Positions 20,571 through 29,434 of a stretch of 64,000 nucleotides of DNA are shown piece after piece. This DNA is from Streptomyces sp. JJ38 (GTDB taxonomy: Bacteria > Actinomycetota > Actinomycetes > Streptomycetales > Streptomycetaceae), in contig NZ_JABLSI010000006.1 in NCBI RefSeq assembly GCF_019303475.1, forward strand, positions 1,473-65,472, written 5' to 3'. The notes below the pieces were generated by a model. The model did not search any database. It saw only the letters and a program-made list of their open reading frames with translations, and was not told where the DNA came from. How positions within the stretch are numbered: the stretch's first letter is position 1; the number at the start of each line of letters is the position of its first letter. A program made the position numbers and the translations under genes.

Positions 20571-20643
20571 AGCCCGGGCGTGCCGCCGCCTGCCCGCCGG
20601 GGCGGTGGGCCGGAGGCCCGGGCACGGCGGGCACGGCCCGTGT

Positions 20644-21300
20644 TCACGCGCACCGGGCCCCTCGCCGCGGGGTTCGGGCCAGGTGGTGGGTGTCGTTGAG
20701 AGTCTCCACCGTGGCGGTGCCGTCCGCGTCGTAGGTCACCGCGGACAGGGAGGCCGCCGCGACCTCCATGCGGAACACCGTGTGCGGTGGGGCCTGGAGG
20801 GCGAGGCGGATGAGGGTTCTGAGCGGCCCGACATGGGAGACGACCAGAACCGTGGCGCCTGCGTGCCGGGCCACGAGGCCGTCTCGTACGGCGGCGACCC
20901 GGCGGGTGACCTGCTGCATGGTCTCGCCCGCGCCCGAGGGCGGACTCTCGGGCGAGCCGAGCCATGCGCTCAGGTCGTCCGGGTAGCGTTCGCGGACTTC
21001 GGCGAAGGTCAGGCCCTCCCAGGCGCCGAAGTCCGCCTCCCGCAGGTCCCGCTCGGCCCGGACGCTCAGGCCGAGGCACTCGGCCACGGCGTGCGCGGTC
21101 TCCCGGCAGCGCCGCATCGGTGACGTGACGACCGCCTCGATGTCGCCGCGGCGGGCGAGGGCGTCCGCTGTCGCCTGGGCCTGGCGACGCCCGGCGGGGG
21201 AGAGTCCCGGGTTGGTTCCCCCGCTGCCGGAGAGCCGCCGCCCGGGGGTGAGCAGCGTCTCGCCGTGCCGCAGCAGGACGAGCGTCGTCACGTCGCTCAC
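20644..21300 (-). CDS. Histidine phosphatase (phosphoglycerate mutase-like) family protein
   Basis: The 218-residue protein opens with the family signature LVLLRHGET and contains ADFGAWEGLTF and the second catalytic histidine in VVSHVGPLRTL. It removes phosphate from a small molecule or acts as a broad phosphatase. It is the last gene of a four-gene operon; its GTG start overlaps the SRPBCC stop by 4 bases. In this context it may act on a biosynthetic intermediate. Cobalamin-pathway CobC is similar in sequence, but no cobalamin genes are nearby. Confidence 0.9.
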   Translation of the reverse strand: MSDVTTLVLLRHGETLLTPGRRLSGSGGTNPGLSPAGRRQAQATADALARRGDIEAVVTSPMRRCRETAHAVAECLGLSVRAERDLREADFGAWEGLTFAEVRERYPDDLSAWLGSPESPPSGAGETMQQVTRRVAAVRDGLVARHAGATVLVVSHVGPLRTLIRLALQAPPHTVFRMEVAAASLSAVTYDADGTATVETLNDTHHLARTPRRGARCA

Positions 21301-21776
21301 CGCGCGGCCTTCGCGAAGTGGTCTCGGACGGCGTCGGTCTGCTTCTCCATGACGTCGATGATGGCCTCGACGACCTTCAGGTCGGCGTCCTCGGCGATCT
21401 GAAGGATCCGCGACCACTCGAAGAAGCTGCGCGCCGGGTCGTTGGTGATGGGGCGCACGCGGATGGTGGCCTCGTAGCTCTCGACGCCGCTGGTGGGGGC
21501 GACGGCCCGGTAGGACTGGCTCTTGTCGATCTCGCTGCGGGCGGCGATCTCCTGCTGGACGAGGCCGCCGTTGAGGGTGAGGTTGAAGTCGTAGCGGGCG
21601 GGGACCTTCTCGACCGAGCCCCCTTCCGTCCAGGTGACGTCGGTGTGGATGTCCAGGTCGCCCGGGGAGACGATCTCCAGGATCTTCATGGCGTCGCGGA
21701 CGGTCGCCCACACGGTGTCCGGGTCGGCGTCGAGGATGGTGGAGTGGTACATGGTGTGCTTGCGCTGGATCGGCAC
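21297..21776 (-). CDS. SRPBCC (START/Bet v1-like) family protein
   Basis: The 159-residue protein has the helix-grip pattern of SRPBCC proteins: an opening strand HSTILDADPDTVWATVRD, a central sheet with SYEATIRVRPI and FFEWSRIL, and a long C-terminal helix. The fold encloses a hydrophobic pocket, and members include polyketide cyclases and lipid carriers. The GTG start has AAGGAG five bases upstream. It is coupled by overlap to the phosphatase and lies after the carbamoyltransferase, suggesting work on the same intermediate. Confidence 0.85.
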   Translation of the reverse strand: MPIQRKHTMYHSTILDADPDTVWATVRDAMKILEIVSPGDLDIHTDVTWTEGGSVEKVPARYDFNLTLNGGLVQQEIAARSEIDKSQSYRAVAPTSGVESYEATIRVRPITNDPARSFFEWSRILQIAEDADLKVVEAIIDVMEKQTDAVRDHFAKAAR

Positions 21777-21841
21777 GGGTGCTCCTTCTTCTGTCGGTTG
21801 TCGGGCTGTTCGGCCCGGGCCGGCCGCGGCGGCGCGCCGCG

Positions 21842-21895
21842 GCGGCCGAGGCGTGGCGGCCGAGGCGTGGCGGCCGAGGCGTGGCGGCCGAGGCG
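21842..21895. repeat. Four tandem copies of a 14-bp unit
   Basis: The unit GCGGCCGAGGCGTG repeats at 21842, 21856, 21870 and 21884 (the last incomplete) in the gap between the carbamoyltransferase stop and the SRPBCC gene. It is non-coding and could act as a spacer or arise by slippage. Confidence 0.85.
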
Positions 21896-21896
21896 G

Positions 21897-23711
21897 TTAT
21901 CGCGTGGGTTCCGGGGACTCGGTCTTGGCGATCAGGTGGTTTCCGAGGACCAGGTAGTCGATCTCGGTGCCCATGAAGCAGTTCAGGGCGTCGGTCGGCG
22001 TGCAGACGATGGGCTCGCCGGCGACGTTGAACGAGGTGTTGATCAGGCACGGGGTGTCGGTGAGCTCGGTGAACTTCCGCAGCAGCGCGGTGAGCCGCGG
22101 GGTGCCCTCGTCCGTCAGGGTCTGGATGCGGGAGGTTCCGTCGACGTGCACGGCACCGGGTATGCGGTCGCGGTACTCGTCGCGGACGGGGAAGACGAAC
22201 GTCATGTACGGGGAGCTGGTCTTGCGCCCCATGTCGAAGATCTTCGGCGCCTGCTCCTCGAGGACGAGGGGGGCGAACGGGCGGAACGGCTCGCGGTGCT
22301 TGACCCGGGTGTTGATGATGTCCTTGATGTCGGTGAAGCCGGGGTTGGCGAGGATGCTGCGGTGCCCGAGCGCGCGCGGCCCGTGCTCGACCCGGCCTTC
22401 GAACCAGCCGATGACGACCTTCTCCGTCAGCAGCTTCGCCACCCGCTCGACGACCTCGTCCCCGTCCAGGCGCGAGACGACGACGCGGCCGGTGAAGCCC
22501 TCCAGGGCCTCCTCGATCGCGGCCTCGTCGTAGGCCGGGCCCAGGTAGGGGCTGACGGGTGCGGGGGCGGCGAGGGCGTTCGCGGGCTCGGTGCCGGGGT
22601 GGTTGAGCCAGGCGTGGGCCGCGGCCCCGATGGTGATGCCGGTGTCGGAGGCGCCGAAGCTGACCTGCATGTCCTCGAAGCGGGAACCCTCGAACAGCGG
22701 GGTGTTGTTGAGGCAGTTCAGGGCGACGCCGCCCTCGAACAGCAGCCGGTCGAGATCCGTCCGGCCCTGAAGGTGGCGCACCTGGTGGGCGGTGGCGACG
22801 TACAGCATCTGCTGCGCCGCGGCGGCGACGCGCGCCTTGTACTCGAGGGTGTCCTCGAAGGGGCCGAAGTACTCCTCGAACAGGGCGTCGTGGCTGTGGA
22901 GGTCGTTGGCCCGGAGGGGCTTGGCGAAGGTGTGGCGGCCGCCGTCGTGCAGCCGCAGGAGGCGGTCGACGAACGGGTTCGGGGTCGGGGGGTCGGTGTA
23001 GCCGGCCAGACCCATCACCTTGTACTCGTCGTTGTTCGGGACGAAGCCGAGGAAACGGGTGATGGTGGAGAACAGGGTGCCCATGGAGTACTCGGCACCG
23101 GTGACGGTCTCGTCGAAGACGGTGATCCGGCCGCCGCGGATCTCGCCCATCAGGGTCGAGAAGCGTTCGGCGCGGCCGTCGCTGACGAGGAACGCGGCGT
23201 CCTTCAGACCGGCGAGGTAGTAGCCGGTCGTGGCGTGGGCCAGGTGGTGGGGAACGAAGCGGACCTTGGACGGGTCGGGACGGTGTCCGGTGCGGGCCTC
23301 GAAGTCCGCGAGGATCGCCTCGTGGCTGACGATCTGGTCGAAGAGGTCGGCCATGTCGCCCAGGAGCCTGGTCTTGGCCGCCTCCGGCGCCGACGAGGCG
23401 CGGATGCCGTCCAGGGTCTCGTCGAGGATCCGGGTGGACCAGTCCCAGGGGATGGCGAAGAGGTCGACGTCGTCGAAGGTGATTCCCGCTTCTCCGAGGC
23501 ACCAGTCGACGGCGTGCGTGGGGAAGTCCGTGGTCTTCTTCTCCCGGTTGAGACGTTCCTCCTCCACGGCGGCGACCAGGCGGCCGTCGATCAGGAGTGC
23601 CGCGGCGGCGTCATGGCCCAGGAGGTAGTGCTTGTTGATGCCGGTCGAGCCGAGGCGTTCGGAGAAGAACTCCGAGACCCGGGTGAATCCATTACATCCA
23701 AGAACAATCAC
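21897..23711 (-). CDS. Carbamoyltransferase, NodU/CmcH/TobZ family
   Basis: The 604-residue protein carries the two domains of O-carbamoyltransferases. The N-terminal ASKHA-like domain has HDAAAALLIDGRLVAAVEEE and the metal-binding FVPHHLAHA, with SDGRAERFS and NDEYKVMGLAGY further on. The C-terminal YrdC-like domain has HGPRALGHRSIL and NTSFNVAGEPIV. The enzyme makes carbamoyl adenylate from carbamoyl phosphate and ATP, then carbamoylates a hydroxyl group, as in novobiocin, tobramycin and cephamycin pathways. It sits second in an operon behind a FAD oxidoreductase. The GTG at 23711 has AGGAAAG upstream. The acceptor is unknown. Confidence 0.95.
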   Translation of the reverse strand: MIVLGCNGFTRVSEFFSERLGSTGINKHYLLGHDAAAALLIDGRLVAAVEEERLNREKKTTDFPTHAVDWCLGEAGITFDDVDLFAIPWDWSTRILDETLDGIRASSAPEAAKTRLLGDMADLFDQIVSHEAILADFEARTGHRPDPSKVRFVPHHLAHATTGYYLAGLKDAAFLVSDGRAERFSTLMGEIRGGRITVFDETVTGAEYSMGTLFSTITRFLGFVPNNDEYKVMGLAGYTDPPTPNPFVDRLLRLHDGGRHTFAKPLRANDLHSHDALFEEYFGPFEDTLEYKARVAAAAQQMLYVATAHQVRHLQGRTDLDRLLFEGGVALNCLNNTPLFEGSRFEDMQVSFGASDTGITIGAAAHAWLNHPGTEPANALAAPAPVSPYLGPAYDEAAIEEALEGFTGRVVVSRLDGDEVVERVAKLLTEKVVIGWFEGRVEHGPRALGHRSILANPGFTDIKDIINTRVKHREPFRPFAPLVLEEQAPKIFDMGRKTSSPYMTFVFPVRDEYRDRIPGAVHVDGTSRIQTLTDEGTPRLTALLRKFTELTDTPCLINTSFNVAGEPIVCTPTDALNCFMGTEIDYLVLGNHLIAKTESPEPTR

Positions 23712-23733
23712 GGCGTTCTTTCCTGTTCTGGGG

Positions 23734-24780
23734 CTACTTGGCGATCAGCAGGTCGCGGAGCTTCTCACCGGCCGCGGGTGCCTGGCACAGGCCCGCGCCG
23801 GTGAATCCGGCCGCGTACAGGAAGCGGCGGGTGGGGTGTTCGCCGATGAAGGCGGTGTTGTTGGGGCTGGCGTCGAAGTCGCCGGTCCACGCGCGGTGCA
23901 GGCCGATGCCGTCCAGGGCGGGGAACAGGCTGCCGAGATGGCCGGCGACGCGCCCGAGCCAGTCCTCGCGGGACTCACCGGCCTTGGGCGCGCCCATGGC
24001 GAGGAGGATGCGGTCCTTCCAGGAGCGGATGCGCAGGCCTGAGGCGGCGTGCATCGTCATGGGCAACTCGCGTTGCGGGGAGGGCGGGACGTCGGTGAAC
24101 AGCATCTCGATCGCGTGGGGCGTCATCGGCAGGTCGACCGAGGCCAGGGAGGCCACCTCGCCGGACCAGGGACCGGCCGTGCACACGATGCTGTCCGCGG
24201 TGACGGCGCCCTGCGGGGTGTGGACGGTGTTGTCGTCGTCGATACGCGTGACGGGTGTGTGGGTGAACAGGCGGGCGCCGTGGTTGCGGGCGGCGGCGGC
24301 GTAGCCGCGGACGATGTCGAGGCCGTCCACGTGGTACGCCTCGGGAGACCACGCGGCGGCCAGGACGGCGCACTCGTTGACCAGCGGGTTGACTGCGGCC
24401 GCCTCGCGCGCGCTGATCAGGTCGACGTGGACGCCGGCGGCCCGCTGGGCCTGATGACCGGCCTCGAAGTCGGCGATCTGCTGTGCGTCGGTGAACAGCA
24501 CCAGGAACCCGAGCCGCTTCAGGGCGAGCGGGGCCGCGGTGTGGCGGGCGAAGTCGTGGTAGGCGTTCAGGCTGCGCACGGCCAGGTGCCCGGTGCGCGG
24601 ATCGCCGGGGAAGTACGTGCGGACCATGCCCGCCGTGTGCGCGGACGCCCCGCCGCCGAGGCTTCCGCGCTCCAGCAGCACGGTATCCACGCCCGCTTCG
24701 GCGAGGTGGTAGGCGGCGGAGGTTCCGATGACTCCCCCGCCGATGACGACGGCGTCGGCGCGGGCGGGCAGGGCGCTCAA
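23734..24780 (-). CDS. FAD-dependent oxidoreductase (DAO/glycine oxidase family)
   Basis: The 348-residue protein has the N-terminal FAD motif VVIGGGVIGTSAAYHLAEAG and a C-terminal DAO pattern including WTGDFDASPNNTAFIGEHP and YAAGFTGAGLCQAP. The family oxidises amines or amino acids (glycine oxidase, sarcosine oxidase, D-amino acid oxidase). Its TTG start has AAGGA at good spacing. It is the first gene of the carbamoyltransferase operon, so it may install an imine or ketone on the intermediate or supply one. No known cluster of this exact composition comes to mind. Confidence 0.9.
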   Translation of the reverse strand: MSALPARADAVVIGGGVIGTSAAYHLAEAGVDTVLLERGSLGGGASAHTAGMVRTYFPGDPRTGHLAVRSLNAYHDFARHTAAPLALKRLGFLVLFTDAQQIADFEAGHQAQRAAGVHVDLISAREAAAVNPLVNECAVLAAAWSPEAYHVDGLDIVRGYAAAARNHGARLFTHTPVTRIDDDNTVHTPQGAVTADSIVCTAGPWSGEVASLASVDLPMTPHAIEMLFTDVPPSPQRELPMTMHAASGLRIRSWKDRILLAMGAPKAGESREDWLGRVAGHLGSLFPALDGIGLHRAWTGDFDASPNNTAFIGEHPTRRFLYAAGFTGAGLCQAPAAGEKLRDLLIAK

Positions 24781-24876
24781 GGTCTTCCTTACTCCTGTGG
24801 TGTGGGGTTCGGGCGGCGGGAACGCGTGCCGCGCCGCCGGCTCCTCCGCGGACTCCGCCCCGGGCGGGCGGGGTTG

Positions 24877-24948
24877 CTACGCGGGACCCGGGCTGCCGAG
24901 GTCGGGCCAGAAGGTCTCGGTCTGACGGCCGGGCGGCTTCTCGGGCAA
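24877..24948 (-). CDS. Candidate 23-residue peptide gene upstream of the operon
   Basis: A 24-codon frame starts with TTG at 24948 behind GGGAAG and ends at TAG. Its third codon positions are G or C in 21 of 23 sense codons, whereas the codons immediately upstream in the same frame are AT-rich at the third position, so the coding-like signal begins exactly at the TTG. The peptide opens MPEKPPGRQTE, has Thr-Phe-Trp-Pro-Asp in the middle and ends SPGPA. It lies 96 bases before the FAD oxidoreductase. It could be a RiPP-like precursor, a regulatory leader or chance. Spacing of the ribosome site is short. Confidence 0.3.
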   Translation of the reverse strand: MPEKPPGRQTETFWPDLGSPGPA

Positions 24949-25221
24949 GACTCTTCCCGTTCCTCGGTTTGTCTTCTTTGAGGAGTAGATCGCCAACAGC
25001 CTTGATTCGGCCAGGCGTTGAAAACATGAACCTGGCGCGGCCTGAGCGCCGCATTTCGTGGGTTTCTACGACAACCACAGTGCGGTGGGCCGGTCATGCG
25101 GCGGCGCTGTGGCCGCGGAGCCGGCCGCGCGCGCCGCGTCGCCCCCGTCCCACGGACCGGTGCCCGTCGCACGCCCGACAGTAGGGTGACGGAACCGGAA
25201 CAGGCGCGGGGGGAGAGATCG

Positions 25222-27429
25222 TTGAACGGAAGCGCGATGCCCGGGGGCCCGGTCGGCCCCGAGGGCCTGGAGGGCCCCGAGGGCCTGGGAGAGCCGGAGA
25301 GCCCCAAAGCCGCCGGATCATCCGACGCGGCGGGGGACGCTCCCCGCCCGGCGGGCTGGTGGTCGCCCGCGGCGCTCGGCTGCGCCCTCGCGCTGTTGCT
25401 CGTCGCGGCGTTCCCGCCATGGCCGGATTCACTGGTCGAGGACGTGGGCGGCACTCCCTGGTGGGTCGCCGCACCGGCGCTGGGCGCCGGCCTGCTGCTG
25501 ACCCTGGGCGTCGGCACCCGTCGAAGCGCCGCCTGGGCGCTGCTCCCCCTGGCGTCCGCCTCGGGGCTGGGCACCCTGGCTTTCTTCACGGCGTCCGGCT
25601 CCGGGGACGACGCTCGCCCGGCGGCCCCACTCGCGGCGGCACTGGCCTGCGGCCTCGCGATGGTGTTCTGCCTGCCGCTGGTCCGGCGCCGCCGTCCCTG
25701 GCTCGGCCACGCGCGCGCACCGGAACCGCTCCGGCGACGAGCCCGTGCGCTCACGGTGTTCGCGCTGGTGGGTGCCCTCGTCGGCGGGCTGCTCGGCGCG
25801 GCGGCAGGGCTCGGCGCGGGCGGCATCCGGGAGGCCACCGCCGAGGAGGAGGAACCACCGTTCAGCGCCACCTCCGAGCCACTGTCGGCAGACGTGGAAC
25901 GGTTCACCGCAAAGCTGGACGTCGGCAGTTACGCGTTCCCCGCGCCGGACGCGATCGAGGTGGGCAAGGTGGCCTGGCAGGAGAGCCTGCCGGGACCGGC
26001 CGAGTTGAGCGTGTGCCCGGACAGGGAACTGGCGCGGGAACTGGCGCGAAAGGAGAAGGCGGCCGGGGAGATCCCCGACTGGCCGGTCCAGAGCACCCTG
26101 GTCACCGTCCAGGAAGTGCCCGGCGGTGACGCGGTCATCGGCCTGGACGCCGCCGACGGAAGCGAACGCTGGCGGTACACCGTGCACGCCGAGGGCGATC
26201 TCCGGCTGGGGCAGGTCGGCGTCAGTGAGCGATGCGACGTACTGGTCGTCGTCGATCCGGACGTCGTCGTCTCACTCGACTCCGTCACGGGCGAAGTCCA
26301 GGGCATGACCACGCTCCCGACCGGCGACAGGCATGTTCCCCGGCGCGAGTGGCGCTCCACGTCCTACATGCCGTGGCGGCTGATCCCCGCGACGGGCCCC
26401 ACCGCCTCCGACGTCGCCGAGGCCCCGCGGAGGCTCCCGGGCAGGGAGGCTCCGCGGCTGCTGAGCCTCGGGAGCAGCCACAGCCGGGTGCTCTGGGCTG
26501 GCGCGCTGAACGAGGTGGCCTATCTCAGCGGGCAGACCGGGCTCGCGGCCGTCTACCGTTCGGACGCCGGTCTCGCCGGCCGCAGCGCCCGCTCCCCGCG
26601 GTTGCTCCCCTCGGAGTGCGATTACCTGGTGGACTACTCGCCGAGGCAGCGGTGGCCCTACCTCCTCCAGTACGGCTGCACCGAGCCGCGGGTGTTCCAG
26701 CTCGAACAGCCCTCCCAGCTCCCCGAGGGAGGCAGCCCCCTCCCGCTCGTCCACAGGGCTGTGCCCTCCCTGGGCTGCGAGGGCGCGCCCCATGAGGAGT
26801 ACGAGCTGCCCATCTTCAGCGCCCTGTGGAACGAGAACGACGCCTGGCTCGTCGGGGAGTGCCGGAAGGACACCGGCCGACCGGAGGGCGAGGAGAACAA
26901 GCGGGCGCCGGGACGGCAGTTGATCAAGCTGGTCGTGAACGGGTCGGGCACCGGGCAACCTGCCGATCCCGGCATCGCGCTCCCGGCTGGCGCCGAGGTC
27001 CTGTTCCCGCACAACGCGCTCTGGGGGCCGGATGTGCTGTACCTCGAAGACGGAGAGCTGCGTGCCATGTTCGGCCGGTCCAAGAGCGACCCGGACGGCG
27101 AACGCCTGCGGTACGCGGCGCCGGACGGCGAGGCCCTGGCGGACGTGGCCTTTCTCCGCACGGGTGCCAGAACCGAACGCGCCATCGGCGTCACCGCGCC
27201 GGGAACCGTGGTGACCTTCGAGTACGAGCAGTCCGCCACGCGCGAGTACACCTACACGCACACCGTCACGCACACGGGCCGGACCGACCTGGCCCGTGGC
27301 GCGTGCGACGGCACCCGGGATCTACTGGTCGACCCTGTCCACGAGAGCGTGCTCCTGCTCTGCCGGACCGATACGGGCACGGAGGTCACCGCGCTCGCCG
27401 CAGGCTCCGGCTACCAGCCCGCCCCCTGA
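25222..27429 (+). CDS. Membrane protein with extracytoplasmic PQQ/beta-propeller-like domain
   Basis: The 735-residue protein has a Gly/Pro-rich start, then about five membrane helices (such as AALGCALALLLVAAF and VFALVGALVGGLLGAAAG). A long outside part has propeller-like blades, including VIGLDAADGSERWRYTV and VVSLDSVTGEVQGM. Such blades are typical of PQQ-like repeats that bind ligands or scaffold proteins, usually without PQQ. Function is unknown. I chose the TTG at 25222 because GGGGAGAG is five bases upstream; an earlier GTG at 25186 lacks one. Confidence 0.75.
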   Translation: MNGSAMPGGPVGPEGLEGPEGLGEPESPKAAGSSDAAGDAPRPAGWWSPAALGCALALLLVAAFPPWPDSLVEDVGGTPWWVAAPALGAGLLLTLGVGTRRSAAWALLPLASASGLGTLAFFTASGSGDDARPAAPLAAALACGLAMVFCLPLVRRRRPWLGHARAPEPLRRRARALTVFALVGALVGGLLGAAAGLGAGGIREATAEEEEPPFSATSEPLSADVERFTAKLDVGSYAFPAPDAIEVGKVAWQESLPGPAELSVCPDRELARELARKEKAAGEIPDWPVQSTLVTVQEVPGGDAVIGLDAADGSERWRYTVHAEGDLRLGQVGVSERCDVLVVVDPDVVVSLDSVTGEVQGMTTLPTGDRHVPRREWRSTSYMPWRLIPATGPTASDVAEAPRRLPGREAPRLLSLGSSHSRVLWAGALNEVAYLSGQTGLAAVYRSDAGLAGRSARSPRLLPSECDYLVDYSPRQRWPYLLQYGCTEPRVFQLEQPSQLPEGGSPLPLVHRAVPSLGCEGAPHEEYELPIFSALWNENDAWLVGECRKDTGRPEGEENKRAPGRQLIKLVVNGSGTGQPADPGIALPAGAEVLFPHNALWGPDVLYLEDGELRAMFGRSKSDPDGERLRYAAPDGEALADVAFLRTGARTERAIGVTAPGTVVTFEYEQSATREYTYTHTVTHTGRTDLARGACDGTRDLLVDPVHESVLLLCRTDTGTEVTALAAGSGYQPAP

Positions 27430-27502
27430 CGTCCTGCGGGGAGACAGCGGAGGCCAATAGTTCATGATTCCGTGGATTCACGAAAACATGTATCGTTCTC
27501 CC

Positions 27503-27838
27503 ATGCTGACCCTCGCCACCGGGCTCGACGCCCTGACCCGGTTCGGCCGCGCGCTGGCCGACCCGATCCGCTGCCGCATCCTGCTCACCCTCCGCGACGC
27601 CCCCGCCTACCCGGCCGACCTCGCCGACGCGCTCGGCGTCTCCCGCACCCGGCTGTCCAACCACCTGGCGTGCCTGCGCGACTGCGGCATGGTCGTCGCC
27701 GTCCCCGACGGCCGCCGCACCCGCTACGAGCTCGCCGACGAGCGCCTCGGCCACGCCCTGGACGACGTGCGCACCGCCGTCGTGGCCGTCGCCGCCGACC
27801 GCACCTGCCGGGACGCGGACGAGCAGGGCTGCTGCTGA
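27503..27838 (+). CDS. cmtR: CmtR-type Cd(II)/Pb(II)-sensing ArsR repressor
   Basis: This 111-residue ArsR/SmtB protein has the winged helix DLADALGVSRTRLSNHLACLRDCG. With the ATG at 27503 the cysteines fall at 57, 61 and 102, exactly the ligand set described for mycobacterial CmtR (two in the DNA-recognition helix, one near the C terminus). It therefore probably releases DNA on binding cadmium or lead. The stop overlaps the next gene start (ATGA), a cation diffusion facilitator that would be its target. An AT-rich promoter region with CGTG-GATT-CACG at 27471-27482 is a possible operator. Confidence 0.9.
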   Translation: MLTLATGLDALTRFGRALADPIRCRILLTLRDAPAYPADLADALGVSRTRLSNHLACLRDCGMVVAVPDGRRTRYELADERLGHALDDVRTAVVAVAADRTCRDADEQGCC

Positions 27839-28551
27839 TGGCCGCCGGGCTGTCGCTGCCCCACGGCCCCTCACCGGCCCGCCGGGAAACGCTCACCCGC
27901 CGGATACGGCTGCTCGTCGCCGTCACGATCGCCTACAACGTCGTCGAGGCGGTCGTCGCCATCACCGTCGGCACGATCGCCTCCTCCACCGCGCTGATCG
28001 GCTTCGGACTGGACTCGGTCATCGAGGTCTCCTCGGCCACCGCGGTCGCCTGGCAGTTCTCCGCGCCCGACCACGCCGCGCGCGAGGCCCGGGAGCAGCG
28101 GACGCTGCGGATCATCGCGCTCTCGTTCTTCGCGCTCGCCGCGTACGTCGCCCTCGATGCCGTCCGCGCGCTCGTCGGCACCGGGGAAGCGGAACGGTCG
28201 GTCCCCGGCATCGTGCTCGCCGCCCTCTCCCTCGCCGTCATGCCGTTCCTGTCCGCCGCGCAGCGCCGCGCGGGGCGCGAGCTCGGCTCCGCCAGCGCCG
28301 TCGCCGACTCCCAGCAGACCCTGCTGTGCACGTACCTGTCCGCCGTGCTGCTGGTCGGCCTGCTCCTCAACGCGACGCTCGGCTGGGCCTGGGCCGACCC
28401 GATCGCCGCGCTCGTCATCGCCGCCATCGCCGTCAGGGAAGGCCGCGACGCCTGGCGGGGCGAGGGCTGCTGCACGGCCCCGGCCCCCGCCTCGTACCGG
28501 CCGGAGGCCGGGGCCCGCGCCTGTCGGACCGTCTGCGCCTGCTGCGCGTGA
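27838..28551 (+). CDS. Cation diffusion facilitator-like metal efflux protein
   Basis: The 237-residue membrane protein shows the short CDF-like pattern with TM segments LLVAVTIAYNVVEAVVAI and GFGLDSVIEVSSA, then SAVADSQQTLLCTYLSAVLL. The repeated Asp-Ser pairs in two helices suit a metal site. The tail is rich in Cys (a GCC and a CRTVCACC end), fitting a thiophilic metal. The ATG overlaps the cmtR stop, so the two form a sensor-exporter operon for cadmium, lead or a similar ion. Confidence 0.88.
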   Translation: MAAGLSLPHGPSPARRETLTRRIRLLVAVTIAYNVVEAVVAITVGTIASSTALIGFGLDSVIEVSSATAVAWQFSAPDHAAREAREQRTLRIIALSFFALAAYVALDAVRALVGTGEAERSVPGIVLAALSLAVMPFLSAAQRRAGRELGSASAVADSQQTLLCTYLSAVLLVGLLLNATLGWAWADPIAALVIAAIAVREGRDAWRGEGCCTAPAPASYRPEAGARACRTVCACCA

Positions 28552-28568
28552 CGCCGCGCGGGCACGAG

Positions 28569-28598
28569 GTGGACCCCGGCATCGGTGCCGGGGTCCAC
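28569..28598. terminator. Perfect 13-bp hairpin between convergent genes
   Basis: The arms at 28569-28581 and 28586-28598 pair perfectly around a 4-base loop. It separates the metal exporter (+) and the ABC permease (-) and probably serves both. Confidence 0.8.
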
Positions 28599-28630
28599 GG
28601 CTGTCGCCCCGGCCGGAGGTCGAGGGGCGC

Positions 28631-29434
28631 TCAGCACATGGTGGTGCTGTTGAACAGCGAGCGGGACCAGACGTAGCCCACCAGGCCGATTCCGGCGCAC
28701 CAGGCGAGCGAGATCCAGCCGTTGGCGCCGATCTCCGAGCCGGTGAGCAGGCCGCGCAGGGTCTCGGTCATCGGCGTGAAGGGCTGGTGCCCGGCGAACC
28801 AGCGCAGGCCCGGTGCCATCGAGTCGGCCGGCACGAACGCGGAGCCCAGGAAGGGCAGGAACTGGACCAGCAGGGGCTTGTTGCTCGCGGACTCGACGGT
28901 CTTGGAGACCAGCCCGAGCGCCGCCGACAGCCAGGTCACCGCGAACGCGATGGCCCCGAGAAGACCGGCCGCGGCCAGCCACTCCAGCGGGCTCGCGTCC
29001 GGCCGGAAACCGACGGCGAGCGCGACCGCCACGACCAGGACGAGGCACAGCATCGTCTGGATGACGCTGCCGACCACGTGGCCCGTCATGAACGACGACC
29101 GCGTGATGTTCATGGTGCGGAAGCGGTTGATGATGCCCTCGGTCATGTCGGAGCAGACCGCGATCGACGTCGACATGGCGCCCGCGGCCACGCCCATGAC
29201 GATGATGCCGGGGGTCAGGTACTCCAGGTAGGCGTCCCGGCCGCCGCCGCCCGTCCCGGCGCCGAGCGAGCTTCCGATCGAGTCGCCGAAGGCGTACACG
29301 AACAGGAGCAGCATCAGGATCGGCGTCATGGCGCTGGCGAGTCCCACGGCCGGGTAGCGGATGGCGTGCCTGAGGTTGCGCCGCAGCATCGTCGTCGAGT
29401 CGTGTACGGCGTGGGTGAGCGTGAACGTGCTCAT
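28631..29434 (-). CDS. ABC-2 type transporter permease (DrrB-like)
   Basis: The 267-residue protein has six membrane segments in the ABC-2/DrrB pattern. An amphipathic start (HDSTTMLRRNLRHAIRYP) is followed by MTPILMLLLFVYAFG, GIIVMGVAAGAMST and FLPFLGSAFVPADSM, the last a family signature. It pairs with the ATPase whose stop overlaps its ATG by 4 bases. The substrate is unknown; DrrAB systems export antibiotics and lipids. Confidence 0.93.
   Translation of the reverse strand: MSTFTLTHAVHDSTTMLRRNLRHAIRYPAVGLASAMTPILMLLLFVYAFGDSIGSSLGAGTGGGGRDAYLEYLTPGIIVMGVAAGAMSTSIAVCSDMTEGIINRFRTMNITRSSFMTGHVVGSVIQTMLCLVLVVAVALAVGFRPDASPLEWLAAAGLLGAIAFAVTWLSAALGLVSKTVESASNKPLLVQFLPFLGSAFVPADSMAPGLRWFAGHQPFTPMTETLRGLLTGSEIGANGWISLAWCAGIGLVGYVWSRSLFNSTTMC

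Noticed and set aside
23975..25078. Upstream extension of the FAD oxidoreductase region as one long gene
   Set aside because: The frame is Arg-rich over the oxidoreductase and differs from the frame with the FAD motif.
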